Shown piece after piece: positions 34,894 to 44,489 of a stretch of DNA of 64,000 nucleotides. The DNA comes from Muribaculum sp964512855. GTDB taxonomy: Bacteria; Bacteroidota; Bacteroidia; Bacteroidales; Muribaculaceae. The stretch covers positions 1-64,000 of the forward strand of contig CAZELD010000001.1 in assembly GCA_964512855.1 (NCBI GenBank). Reading direction: 5' to 3'. The stretch's first letter is position 1; the number at the start of each line of letters is the position of its first letter. The notes under the pieces were generated by a model. That model had not been told where the DNA came from. It did no database searches and worked only from the letters and a program-made list of their open reading frames with translations. The position numbers and the translations under genes are program-made.

Positions 34894-34906
34894 CTCCATC
34901 GTCCAA

Positions 34907-37012
34907 TCAATCATCCTTCAATATATGACACCGCTTCTTTGCTTGTTGTTTTCGATAAGCGGATGGGGTCAGCTTTCGGGATGCTTTGAAACATTTTCCG
35001 AAGTAGTTGATGTCAGAGAAACCACATTCCACAGCGATATCGGTTATTGACATATTGGTTTCTGCAAGCATAGTGGCCGCTCGATTAAGGCGGCTCTCTT
35101 TTATGAAGTCGGCGGGTGTCACACCGAGCAGAGATTTCATTTTACGGTTTAGGCTACTGCGGCTTGTTGCAGTATGCGCCGCCAGTCCGTCAACGGATAC
35201 GTCGGGATTTCCGATATTCTCGTTCACAAAGTCGAGCACTTTCTGCATGAATATTTTGTCTGCCTCATCCATTGACGCAGGAGCTTGTGTGTTTTCCTCT
35301 GTAGCGGTGTTGTCGGTTTCTACGGCAGGCCTTTCGATAAGCTTCATATAGGCGTCAAGTAGCTCGCGCTGTTTGCGTTTAATGCGTCGTCTGTAAATCG
35401 CAGTCGCCGCAATTGCGGCGATTAGAGCGATTGCGGCCAGGGTATACAGGCAATAAGCCGTCGGCGTTTCCCAAAATGTGGGGGTTACAATCAGAGTGAT
35501 GCTTCTTTCTGAATCCGGACACGCTCCGGAGATGTCTGATGAACACACGCTGAGTGTGTAGTTTCCCGGCGACAGGTCGAGGAATGCCACGGAACGGGTC
35601 GCGCCGAGGTTGTTCCAACCACTATTGTCAAGACTAAAGCTGTAGCGGATATTCTCTGCGGATGCATAGTTGAGCGATGCGAAGTTGATAGTAATATTTC
35701 GTTCGTTGGGTTGGAGAATTATAGTGTCGGTTCTTGCTGAAATAAGGCTGTCAGGGCGATTTTGAAGTGACACAGATGTGAATACTACCGGGGGAGCTGC
35801 CGCTTTGTTGCGCGGAATCATATCGAAGTCGATTACTATAGCTCCTTTTTCAAGACCTATAAGCCACTTATTATCGGTTATATTCAGTGGACGCGCGTCG
35901 CTGAAATGCATATTTACATTCCAAAATGAAGATGGAATTGACTGGATCTCACCGGTAAGTTGATTGATGTTATAAATGATGTTTCCTGCGATGACCCATA
36001 CACTTCCGTTTCCATGGTCTATAGCGAGAGCGTAAGCCACATCTCCGGGAGTGCCCGCTGATGAATTGAAATGAATGAACTCGGCATCCTCTTGTAGCGG
36101 GCTGCATTGTGGCCGCAGCATATTCACTCCATCGCTTTCGGTGGCTATGAATATACGTCCTTCGGCATCGGGAAGAACTTGCATTGTCGCCACATTTCCC
36201 AGCGATGATTCACGTCCGGGGCGAGTGGCGTGCATGACAAAATCTATGTCAGAGAGCGTGTTGATGGTATCGGGGAGACGGAATGTGAGCAATCCGCCTG
36301 TCGTGGCGGCGCATAGAACCGAATCATCCATAATGTAGAGGTTGCGGACACGTCTTCCTGTATGGGGATACTCTTTGTGTTGAATCAGATGGTGGAATTC
36401 GAGATTCTCATCATTGGGACGAGGCGCGCAGTCGATGCCTCGGCTCATTGTGGCGAGCCATAAACGTCCCTCCCGGTCAAATTCAATGTCGTAGATGTCA
36501 TTTCCTGCCGGACCGGAGGATGACAGGTTGTCCTCTTGTGATTTGAAATTGTAAATGCGAAAATTGCCATCCGCTTTCGGAGTAAGCCTGAACAGACCGT
36601 CAGGTTTGCTTCCGAGCCACAGACAGCCTTGGCTGTCGAATTTCATGCTGTACACCTTCGCGCCAAACGCAGAGAATGATTTTTGCAACTTCCCTTGACT
36701 ATCAAGATATAATGGTGGAGATGAAAGGCCGGCGTAACAAGCTATCGCTCCTACATCGCTTAAAGATACCCACACATTGCCTGATGAATCCATGCAAGAG
36801 GCTCTAACTATTGATGATTCCGATTCTGGAACTATTGAATAGGGCGAATCGCCGAGAGTGAGGCAATATGCTCCTGATCCGCTCCTAACCCAAATATTAC
36901 CGCCGGAATCGGTTATGGCGCACGAGCACCTCCGGCTTGTTGTTGGCTGATATTGCCACTGAGTTCTTGTCGTAAGTCCACCAGGTTGATGCGGTCGACT
37001 TACTGCCGGCAT
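34907..37012 (-). pseudogene. 5'-truncated propeller sensor regulator with AraC-type DNA-binding domain
   Basis: The open frame has 701 codons, but the first 30 or so are an out-of-frame reading of the neighbouring secreted gene; regulator-like sequence begins at CAITDSGGNIWV (about 36,920). From there come roughly seven propeller-blade repeats (such as DSSGNVWVSLSD, DSQGCLWLGS, DREGRLWLATMS), a Y_Y_Y domain (about residues 425-515), a membrane segment (about 520-545) and a C-terminal AraC-type HTH (about 595-695). The signal peptide and probably the first propeller are missing. No histidine kinase or receiver domain lies between membrane segment and HTH, unlike full hybrid two-component systems. 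It probably once controlled the adjacent pectin genes. It could still be expressed without its export signal. Confidence 0.7.
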
Positions 37013-37517
37013 CGAACCCTGTCGTTCCGCCGTCGGTCGATACTACCGCTTCAATGGACGATGCGGTGTTGTTGCCTGATGCCAAAGCATAATCTACTGA
37101 TATATTCTTGTATCCGGTTGTCGGGAACTTCACTTCGTAGTAGACATTGTGTGTCGACGCATCCGTGTAATCGGTTATGTTGTTTGCTTCCGCGTTCTCT
37201 ATTCGGAGGACTTTGTTGTTATAACCGTCGCAAATTTGCCAATAACGGTTAGTTGACAATGCGCTCAACTGGTAGTCGGCCTTGTCACCGACACACTCAT
37301 CGGGCAGGATTTTCGGAGATGTGTTGTTGAACCATGTTACTGGAATATCAGCTTGGTCTGATCCGTTGGGTGTAAGTTTTAGGATTTTACCCCCATCCTC
37401 GGATGTTTGTTCATAACCGCCTTCAAATGTCCATGCGGCCAATGTGGTCTGTGCGAATACTGACAGTGGTAAGCTGCACAATATTGAGCATAGGCACGTT
37501 TTAATTAATTTGTTCAT
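36897..37517 (-). pseudogene. 5' fragment of a secreted pectin-locus protein
   Basis: A 206-codon frame with a good signal peptide (about 1-22, ending VFAQ), then a beta-rich domain (TTLAAWTFEGGYEQTSEDGG, YYEVKFPTTGYKNISVDYALASGN) resembling the N-terminal region of secreted Bacteroidales polysaccharide lyases; I recognise no catalytic domain. The similarity breaks off near ANNKPEVLV, where the other frame takes up regulator sequence, and it ends in the non-homologous tail RHNRFRR. It follows the acetylesterase by 21 bp and was probably its operon partner before a deletion removed the rest. Confidence 0.65.
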
Positions 37518-37538
37518 TACGTGAATTATGATTTAAGA

Positions 37539-39449
37539 TTAGAATATTACCTTAGAGGTTCTTACTGCCCCGTCGGTATAATGATTGGTCACAATATAAA
37601 GTCCGTTGGCGGGTTCTTTCACTGATATGCCGTCGAGTGAATGGTATTCCGTCTTTACCGGCTTTTGGAGTTCGGCCACATTAGTGATTGATGAATCGTC
37701 ACTGCTGTCCATTGCGTATCCGTGTATGGTTATGTCTGACAGGCATAAGGTTTTTCCGGTTGCGGTGCCATTATACCAGGGATAGAAGCGTAAACGCAAC
37801 GCTTGTCCGCTTTCAAGCGACACCACAGGCGTCTCCTTTATGTACTGCATACTGTTTGCTGGCAACTTGGTTTGATTATAGATTAACTGAGGATTGGCAA
37901 AATCTTCATCAATGGAATAATAGACTTTTACGCACATTCCATTTCCTCCGCATCCGCACAGGAAAAGACTTATCTCATCGATTTTCAATGTGGTGTTCTC
38001 CATGGCTTTCACTCCGAATTCAATGTATCGTGTGCTCACTTCGTCAATCTCTCCTGTGGGCCATACTTCCCCTTCAATAAGATTGCGCTGCGTTTTGCGA
38101 GTTGCTTCATAGCCTGTCCATTCCGGCCATGTTGTGTTGGCGTTGGGGTTGGAATAACGCTGTATCACCATTCCTTGGAATGACTGGGGAATGTATTCAA
38201 TCGGACTGCTGGTTGTACAAGCGTTATCACTCTCCAATCGCCAATACGCGCTTACTTCCTGGCCGCCTGAAAGTGTTACTGCTGTTGCTGTGACGGGGAT
38301 TTCCGACTTCTTTCCTCCGGCTTCTATAGTTACTGTTTCACGGATCTCTCCTTCATCCTCTAAAGGCATTGCCACATAGAATCGTTCGATTACGGTGCCA
38401 CCTTCGTAAGGAATCTCCAATGACGAACTCCAATTAATATTGTCGCTTGATAACTGTAATTTTCCCGAAGCGGTCAGTGTTACGTTTCCTGCGGCGGGGA
38501 CAAGGTCAAATCCGCTGAGCATAAATTCCTTTGTCATGGTTTGTCCTTTGTAGCCGGCGCCAAGGTCAGCGTCGGCCGGTGTCACGCTAAGTTCGCTGGT
38601 CAAACTCACATATTCCGACATCAAGCCAGCTTCTTTGCATAATTGAGCGAATCGGCGCGCTATGAGCGCTGCTCCGGAGGCGCTCAAATGGGTCGATCCG
38701 TCGCCATCGCTTAGGATCGCCATGCAATCCTTTTCTCCATAATTCAGATACAGGTCTGCTGTCGCTGTTGTAAGATCGACAAACGGCACATCCATCTCTT
38801 TAGCAACTTCCTGCATCTGATAAACATAGTCCATAGAGTGATCGTCAGCGTCTACCTTCTGTCCGGTAGATACGCCGTCTGACGACAGCACAGAGAATGA
38901 ATCTCCGAGGTCATGGCGTCCGTTGCGGCGGATAGCTGTTGTTCCTGAAAAGTACATTCGGCATATCGCTCCACACAGAATAGGCGTACATCCTGCCTCA
39001 CGTGTTTCTGTCACATATTTGCGAAGATATTCTTTATAGGTCGTTGTGGGTACTGTGCCTCGGTAGTCGACTGCGGCCGCGCTCTCTGTATCTCCTATTG
39101 TGGTGTAGTAATTTTTCAGTTCTGTCCCGTCCATTCCCTGATTCTTCTCATCGTTATGAGCGAATTGGATCACTACATAATCTCCGGGTGAGAGTTGCTT
39201 TTTCACAGATGCCCAAAAGGCGGTCTCCTCGTAAAAGCTTTTACTCGAAGCTCCCGCTTTTCCTCGGTTGTTCACTTCGATGCCGTCAAAGAACTGTTGC
39301 AGATATTGACCCCATCCGCGGGTTACAGTTTTTGACTCATCGTAGGTCTGCATTGTGCTGTCGCCGATAGTGTGGACTTTTTTTGTTGCTGTTGCGCCGA
39401 TTGGCGCTCCCAACATCGCTGCGACGATAATTGAATTTAAAATTTTCAT
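37539..39449 (-). CDS. Rhamnogalacturonan acetylesterase (SGNH, CE12-like) with sorting-type C terminus
   Basis: A 636-residue secreted enzyme. After a signal peptide (about 1-21) the SGNH hydrolase starts with HTIGDSTMQ (nucleophile Ser), then QFAHNDEKN (Asn block) and GDGSTHLSASGA (His block), matching CE12 rhamnogalacturonan acetylesterases that deacetylate pectin. The usual Asp three residues before the His is Gly here; an Asp sits four before. Two beta-sandwich regions follow (about 275-390 and 400-585), and the end (YHSLDGISVKEPANGLYIV... TSKVIF) is the short C-terminal domain seen in type IX cargo of Bacteroidales. It has a -7 element upstream and leads the remnant pectin unit. Confidence 0.85.
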   Translation of the reverse strand: MKILNSIIVAAMLGAPIGATATKKVHTIGDSTMQTYDESKTVTRGWGQYLQQFFDGIEVNNRGKAGASSKSFYEETAFWASVKKQLSPGDYVVIQFAHNDEKNQGMDGTELKNYYTTIGDTESAAAVDYRGTVPTTTYKEYLRKYVTETREAGCTPILCGAICRMYFSGTTAIRRNGRHDLGDSFSVLSSDGVSTGQKVDADDHSMDYVYQMQEVAKEMDVPFVDLTTATADLYLNYGEKDCMAILSDGDGSTHLSASGAALIARRFAQLCKEAGLMSEYVSLTSELSVTPADADLGAGYKGQTMTKEFMLSGFDLVPAAGNVTLTASGKLQLSSDNINWSSSLEIPYEGGTVIERFYVAMPLEDEGEIRETVTIEAGGKKSEIPVTATAVTLSGGQEVSAYWRLESDNACTTSSPIEYIPQSFQGMVIQRYSNPNANTTWPEWTGYEATRKTQRNLIEGEVWPTGEIDEVSTRYIEFGVKAMENTTLKIDEISLFLCGCGGNGMCVKVYYSIDEDFANPQLIYNQTKLPANSMQYIKETPVVSLESGQALRLRFYPWYNGTATGKTLCLSDITIHGYAMDSSDDSSITNVAELQKPVKTEYHSLDGISVKEPANGLYIVTNHYTDGAVRTSKVIF

Positions 39450-39460
39450 GGAAAAGTTTT

Positions 39461-39488
39461 TTACCGTGTTAAATCATGAATTACCGTG
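39461..39488. repeat. Direct repeat TTACCGTG, 20-bp period
   Basis: TTACCGTG occurs at 39461-39468 and again at 39481-39488, exactly 20 bp apart, about two helical turns. This geometry is common for AraC-type operators. Position downstream of the presumed start of transcription would suit repression or a leader element. The assignment as operator is inference. Confidence 0.35.
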
Positions 39489-39491
39489 ATG

Positions 39492-39499
39492 CAAAATTA
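39492..39499 (-). promoter_or_regulatory. -7 promoter element of the acetylesterase gene
   Basis: TAATTTTG on the minus strand matches TAnnTTTG and lies 42 bp before the ATG. A matching -33 box was not found. Confidence 0.45.
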
Positions 39500-39695
39500 T
39501 TCCGTAACGAGGAAAATAAAGGGTAAAAACGATTCAATTTGGTGGTAAAATTGTGTCAAAACGGCTCTTATCGTGTGTTTTGGGACGATTATCGCTGAAA
39601 TGTCACTTTGATTAACTTTATTAACAAAAATGTTCAAAACGTGCTAATTTTAAATTTTTATTTAGCATAATCTTCCATTTTTACATATTATTGAA

Positions 39696-39703
39696 TATAT
39701 TTG
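39696..39703 (+). promoter_or_regulatory. -7 promoter element of the phosphatase-SusCD unit
   Basis: TATATTTG followed by CA matches the Bacteroidetes -7 consensus, 43 bp before the ATG. No TTG at 19-21 bp upstream, so the promoter may depend on an activator. Confidence 0.5.
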
Positions 39704-39746
39704 CAGAATAGATTCAACCGATCATTAATTAATTACATTATTTATC

Positions 39747-41066
39747 ATGACATTAGCAAGTGCATCACAATCTATTCTGTGTTTTATTGCATTGGCTTTT
39801 TCGACTAATGCCGTTGCGGTGGGAAATGTTGAGAACATGGTCGATCCATATCAGGCCGGGAGCCAATATCTCGCTTATCCGCGACCCGCTTACGGGCTGC
39901 CAGAGCTGAGCAAAGCTCCTGAGGGGTATGTCCCTTTCCATATTGAGCATTACGGCCGTCATGGAAGCCGTTGGCTGCTTTCTGACGATAAGTATGACCG
40001 CCCGGTGAATTATCTTGAAAAAGCTAAGACATACGGTAAGCTCACTCCGCGAGGGGAGCAGTTGCTTGAACAGCTTACCGTGATCCGAGACGCGTCACGC
40101 GGGCGTATCGGCGAGCTTACACCGTTGGGGCATCGTCAGCATCGTGACATAGCGCGTCGAATGACCGAGAATTTCCCCGAAATTTTTAAGCCGGGCACAC
40201 ATGTCGACGCGAAGTCAACAGTAGTCATAAGGTGTATTCTTTCAATGGCCAATGAGGTGGCTGAGTTGGAGAAAATATGTCCGGAGTTGATAATCACTTG
40301 CGACGCTTCACGCACAACCCAAAAAATACTCGCTTACAACAGCACCGACACCGTGGCCCGCAAGCTCGGTGATGACGCCGAAGTGATTGCCGAAGAGTGG
40401 GCGAAGCCGCATCGAGATTATTCAGCGTTTATCTCCAAAATATTCAACGACCCGAAATTTGTGACCGACAGCCTCGACGAATATAAGATGTTCAAAGGGG
40501 TTTTCGACATCGCTGTAAACACTCAGAGCCATGATGATCAGCCCGATCTCTATGATGTGTTCACTCCCGAGGAGCTTCACAAGGAATGGCTTTATCGCAA
40601 CGCTGACTGGTATGTGTCGGCGGCCAACACTTCAATAACCAACAACCGGGTGCCTTACAATCAGCGCGTGCTGTTGCGCAATATCATAGAATCGGCCGAC
40701 ACGGCCATGACTTCAGAGCGTCTTAGCGCTAATCTTCGATTCGGACACGAATCGATAGTGTTGCCGCTCACCATACTTATGGAGCTTAACAACAGCGCGT
40801 ATGACACTGACAATCTCGATGAGATAGCCTCCAATTGGCGCAATTACGAGATATTCCCGATGGGAAGCAACATACAGATTATTTTTTATCGCCCGCAAGA
40901 AAAACCATCCCTCACTCAAGATGACGTGCTTGTGAAAGTTATGCTCAATGAGGCTGAGGCAAAGCTTCCGGTGGAGCCTGTTTCAGGGTGCTATTACCGA
41001 TGGAAGGATCTCAGGGATTACTATATGGCAAAGCTTGACGGATTTTCAACGAAGTTTGCCGAATAA
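39747..41066 (+). CDS. Histidine-type acid phosphatase (MINPP/phytase-like)
   Basis: A 439-residue exported protein (signal peptide about 1-24). RHGSR at residues 71-75 is the phosphohistidine-forming motif of clade 2 histidine phosphatases, and H334-E335 in RFGHESIVLPL stands where the family has its HD or HAE proton-donor motif. The clade includes inositol polyphosphate phosphatases (MINPP, phytases), glucose-1-phosphatase and acid phosphatases; the substrate cannot be fixed by sequence alone. It is the first gene of a unit with susC (45 bp gap) and susD, sharing one upstream -7 element and one downstream terminator. Confidence 0.85.
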   Translation: MTLASASQSILCFIALAFSTNAVAVGNVENMVDPYQAGSQYLAYPRPAYGLPELSKAPEGYVPFHIEHYGRHGSRWLLSDDKYDRPVNYLEKAKTYGKLTPRGEQLLEQLTVIRDASRGRIGELTPLGHRQHRDIARRMTENFPEIFKPGTHVDAKSTVVIRCILSMANEVAELEKICPELIITCDASRTTQKILAYNSTDTVARKLGDDAEVIAEEWAKPHRDYSAFISKIFNDPKFVTDSLDEYKMFKGVFDIAVNTQSHDDQPDLYDVFTPEELHKEWLYRNADWYVSAANTSITNNRVPYNQRVLLRNIIESADTAMTSERLSANLRFGHESIVLPLTILMELNNSAYDTDNLDEIASNWRNYEIFPMGSNIQIIFYRPQEKPSLTQDDVLVKVMLNEAEAKLPVEPVSGCYYRWKDLRDYYMAKLDGFSTKFAE

Positions 41067-41111
41067 CGCATTAACGCTATGTTTTTCAACCAATAATTAT
41101 CACAGTTTTTT

Positions 41112-44100
41112 ATGAAGAACAAATTTTTCACATTTATTAAGAATGGGGGGTGTTTTGCGCGCCTTCTCGTTCTGGTTGTTTGTGCGATAGCTGCTATTGA
41201 CGCTTCAGCGCAAGCGCGAAATATCACCGGTACAGTCACCGACCAGGATGGTGAACCGATGCCCGGTGTTTCGGTTATCGTGAAAGGTACCGCCAACGGT
41301 ATCGCCACAGATATTGACGGCCGCTATGCTATAAAAGCCACTGCCGGAGCTGTGCTCGACTTCACTTATATCGGCTACAAACCGCAGAGTGTGACGGTAG
41401 GTAGCAAATCGGTCATTAATGTTACGCTGGAAGAGGATTCTGAGAAGCTTGATGAAGTCGTAGTGATCGCTTACGGCACACAGAAGAAATCGTCAGTTAC
41501 CGGAGCCATTTCGCAAGTAAACTCGAAAGACATTGAAATGCGTCCCGTATCAAGCGTTACTTCGGCTCTCGAGGGCGCGTCGTCAGGTATCTCTGTGACA
41601 GGAGCAGTGGGACAGCCCGGATCTGACGTGTCGATAAGCATCCGCGGTATCGGCACAGTGAACGGTAGCAATGATCCTCTTATCGTGCTCGACGGCGTTC
41701 CGTACGATGGCAACATTTCAGACATCTCGCCCGACGATATCGAGTCGATTTCAGTGTTGAAAGATGCCGCATCATGCGCCCTGTATGGTAATCGCGCGTC
41801 AAATGGTGTGCTTCTCCTCACTACTAAAAAGGCAAAGTCATCCAAGCCTACTTTCACGTTCAAGACAACTCAAGGATGGTATGAGCGCGGACAAAAAGAC
41901 TATAAGACCGTCAACCCTTATCAGTTCATGGAAGTTGAGTATGCCAATATGTATAACAACTACATCAGCGCCAACGGTCTTGACCGTACTGATGCTGCCG
42001 ATCAGGCGGCTGCTCGTCAGTACACTCTCGAAAACCTCATTGAACGCACGAAAATCAATATTTTCAATATGCCATTTGAGGATATGTTCAACCCGAACGG
42101 CACCCTTGTCGACGGTGTGAGCGTCAATCCTCTTTATGGTGAAGACCTTGACTGGTATGACCAAAGCATACGCCGCGGCTATCGCGCTGAATATGCGTTT
42201 GCCGGTTCCGGGTCTACTGATCGCAGTGACTACTATTTCTCTGTAAACCATTTGAAAGAAAACGGTTACACGAAGGATGCCAGCTTTGAACGCACCAATG
42301 GACGCGCGTCGGTGAACATTCGTCCTCGCAACTGGTTCAAAGCCGGTCTTCAAGTCAACGCTTCTCATCAGAAGTCAAACAACTCGGCCGGCGACCAGAC
42401 AGGTGACGATTCAAGTTCAACCACCAACCCGTTCTACTTCTACCGTGTCATCGCTCCTATCTATCCGGTACACCTTCATGACATCAACACCGGCGAATAT
42501 ATTCTCGATGAGGATGGCAAAAAGCAATATGATCCGGGTTATTACGACGCAATCGACGATTATGGCAACATTACAGAAATCACCACCCGCGACCAGCTTG
42601 CCGCCAATCACTCTATCTGGGAGGGCGAGATGAACCACGACCGCAAAATCCGCAACACTACCAATTCGACAGCTTATGCTGACATCATCCTTCCTTACGG
42701 GTTCACTGCTACCGTAAAAGGCAACCTCAGCACCCGCAACCAGGAATCCACAAGCTACGGTTCATCGGTAATAGGCGGCTCAGCAAAGGGTACCAACGGT
42801 AAGCTCTCCAAGACGATTTACAACTATAAGACATGGACCTTCCAACAGCAAATCAACTGGAACCACACTTACGGCAATAGCTATATCAATGTGCTCCTCG
42901 GCCATGAGAATTATTCATATCACCGCGACTATACTTACGGCCGCAAGACTGATGTGAACCTCGAAGGCCTTGAGGCGTTGAGCAACTTCAACACGATCTC
43001 CGACCTCACCGGATATCGTGACCGCTATCGCACCGAATCTTATCTCGGACGTGTACAGTATACCTACAATGACCGCTACAATATCGAAGGGTCTTTCCGT
43101 CGTGACGGTTCTTCTCGTTTCAGCAAGAATTCACGTTGGGGTAACTTCGGGTCAGTCGGCGCCAACTGGCTGTTCACAGGCGAAGAGTTTATGAAAGGCC
43201 AAACTTGGATCACCGATGGTAAGCTCCGCGCCAACTGGGGTCAAGTGGGTAATGACGCAGGTGCGTCATACTACGCATACTATAACACTTACGAACCAAC
43301 CACAAAGGGAGGTTATGCCGCTTACTATATCAACCAGATAGGTAATCCTGATTTGAAGTGGGAAACCGGAGAATCATGGGGCGTTGCTCTCGAAGGCCGT
43401 TTGTTCAACCGCTGGAATCTCAGCGTTGAATACTACGACAAGCGCAACAAAGACCTTCTCTTCGACGTTTACAACCCCATTTCAGCCGGCGGCACAAGCA
43501 CGAGCACCGCAACCAGCACCATCACCAAGAACCTTGGAACTATCTCCAACCGCGGCATCGAAATCAACACTGACGTCAACATCTTCACTAACCGCGACTG
43601 GATTGTGAACATCGCCGCCAACCTTACCACCCTTAAGAACAAGATTGTCAAGCTCCCCGAGCAGAACAAGGATGGCATCATCTCAGGTTCTCAGAAGATT
43701 GTGGAGGGTAAGAGCCGCTATGAATGGTACACCTACCACTGGGCCGGTGTGGACATGATGGACGGTATGAGCCTCTATGACGCTGATCTTGAAGACTACC
43801 ACATTGTTGCTGACGATGGAAGCATTATAGGAGGTACATACGAAAACGGTGAACTCATTTCCTCTGAACTTGATGCCGACGACTATAAGCTTATCAATGG
43901 TAAATATTACGTAAACAACACTACCTATGCCAAGCGCGACTGGCGTGGACAGGCGATGCCTAAGGTTTTCGGTTCTGTAACAGGAAATGTTTCTTACAAG
44001 AACTTCAGCCTGTCAGTGATGATGACCTACTCGTTTGGCGGTAAGATTCTTGACTCCGGTTACTACTCATTGCTGTCGGTGGATTCAAAAAATGTGCGCA

Positions 44101-44474
44101 ACTACCATGTTGATATTCTCAACTCTTGGAACGGCGCTCCCGAAGGGATGACCGCTGATTCTCCCGATCGAATCAACCGTTCAATCAATCCGATTATCAA
44201 CTATGCCGAGGAATACAATACTGTGACATCTGACCGCTTCTTGACAAGCCGCGACTATATTTGCTTGAAGAACATCAACTTCTCTTACCGCTTGCCGAAG
44301 TCGGTTTTGCGTCCGCTGACTCTCACCTCCGCCCAGGTGTTCTTCACTGCTGAGAACGTCTACACCCACACCAAGCGTCAGGGTATGCCTGTTTCACAGT
44401 ACATGAGCGGATATGTGTACAATATGATGCCTCTTCCCCGTGTTTACACATTTGGTCTTAACGTATCATTCTAA
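41112..44474 (+). CDS. SusC/RagA-family TonB-dependent outer-membrane transporter
   Basis: A 1120-residue outer-membrane barrel. After the signal peptide (about 1-35, ending ASAQ) comes a carboxypeptidase-D-like domain (ITGTVTDQDGEPMPGVSVIVKGT), then the TonB-box region DEVVVIAYGTQKK, the plug (VTSALEGASSGISV, IRGIGTVNGSNDPLIVLDGVPYDG) and the barrel ending in Phe (FGLNVSF). With the SusD-like lipoprotein it forms a nutrient importer that needs ExbB/ExbD/TonB. Substrate unknown; the only enzyme in the unit is the upstream phosphatase, and no glycoside hydrolase or regulator of a conventional PUL is attached. Confidence 0.97.
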   Translation: MKNKFFTFIKNGGCFARLLVLVVCAIAAIDASAQARNITGTVTDQDGEPMPGVSVIVKGTANGIATDIDGRYAIKATAGAVLDFTYIGYKPQSVTVGSKSVINVTLEEDSEKLDEVVVIAYGTQKKSSVTGAISQVNSKDIEMRPVSSVTSALEGASSGISVTGAVGQPGSDVSISIRGIGTVNGSNDPLIVLDGVPYDGNISDISPDDIESISVLKDAASCALYGNRASNGVLLLTTKKAKSSKPTFTFKTTQGWYERGQKDYKTVNPYQFMEVEYANMYNNYISANGLDRTDAADQAAARQYTLENLIERTKINIFNMPFEDMFNPNGTLVDGVSVNPLYGEDLDWYDQSIRRGYRAEYAFAGSGSTDRSDYYFSVNHLKENGYTKDASFERTNGRASVNIRPRNWFKAGLQVNASHQKSNNSAGDQTGDDSSSTTNPFYFYRVIAPIYPVHLHDINTGEYILDEDGKKQYDPGYYDAIDDYGNITEITTRDQLAANHSIWEGEMNHDRKIRNTTNSTAYADIILPYGFTATVKGNLSTRNQESTSYGSSVIGGSAKGTNGKLSKTIYNYKTWTFQQQINWNHTYGNSYINVLLGHENYSYHRDYTYGRKTDVNLEGLEALSNFNTISDLTGYRDRYRTESYLGRVQYTYNDRYNIEGSFRRDGSSRFSKNSRWGNFGSVGANWLFTGEEFMKGQTWITDGKLRANWGQVGNDAGASYYAYYNTYEPTTKGGYAAYYINQIGNPDLKWETGESWGVALEGRLFNRWNLSVEYYDKRNKDLLFDVYNPISAGGTSTSTATSTITKNLGTISNRGIEINTDVNIFTNRDWIVNIAANLTTLKNKIVKLPEQNKDGIISGSQKIVEGKSRYEWYTYHWAGVDMMDGMSLYDADLEDYHIVADDGSIIGGTYENGELISSELDADDYKLINGKYYVNNTTYAKRDWRGQAMPKVFGSVTGNVSYKNFSLSVMMTYSFGGKILDSGYYSLLSVDSKNVRNYHVDILNSWNGAPEGMTADSPDRINRSINPIINYAEEYNTVTSDRFLTSRDYICLKNINFSYRLPKSVLRPLTLTSAQVFFTAENVYTHTKRQGMPVSQYMSGYVYNMMPLPRVYTFGLNVSF

Positions 44475-44489
44475 TAAATCTGAATCTAT

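Larger units (their letters stand above)
39450..39746. other. Divergent regulatory region between acetylesterase and phosphatase genes
   Basis: A 297-bp AT-rich spacer with outward-facing promoter elements: a minus-strand -7 at 39492-39499 for the acetylesterase and a plus-strand -7 at 39696-39703 for the phosphatase. Two direct copies of TTACCGTG lie between the acetylesterase -7 element and its ATG. Nothing else was recognised. Confidence 0.5.

Noticed and set aside
34907..37012. An intact one-component propeller-HTH regulator starting at 37012
   Set aside because: The first 30 or so codons are an alternative frame of the neighbouring secreted gene, with no signal peptide, so the periplasmic propeller could not be exported.
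37501..37540. Partial similarity of the spacer upstream of the truncated secreted gene to the TTACCGTG repeat region
   Set aside because: The match is imperfect and in the opposite orientation relative to the gene, so it is likely chance in AT-rich DNA.
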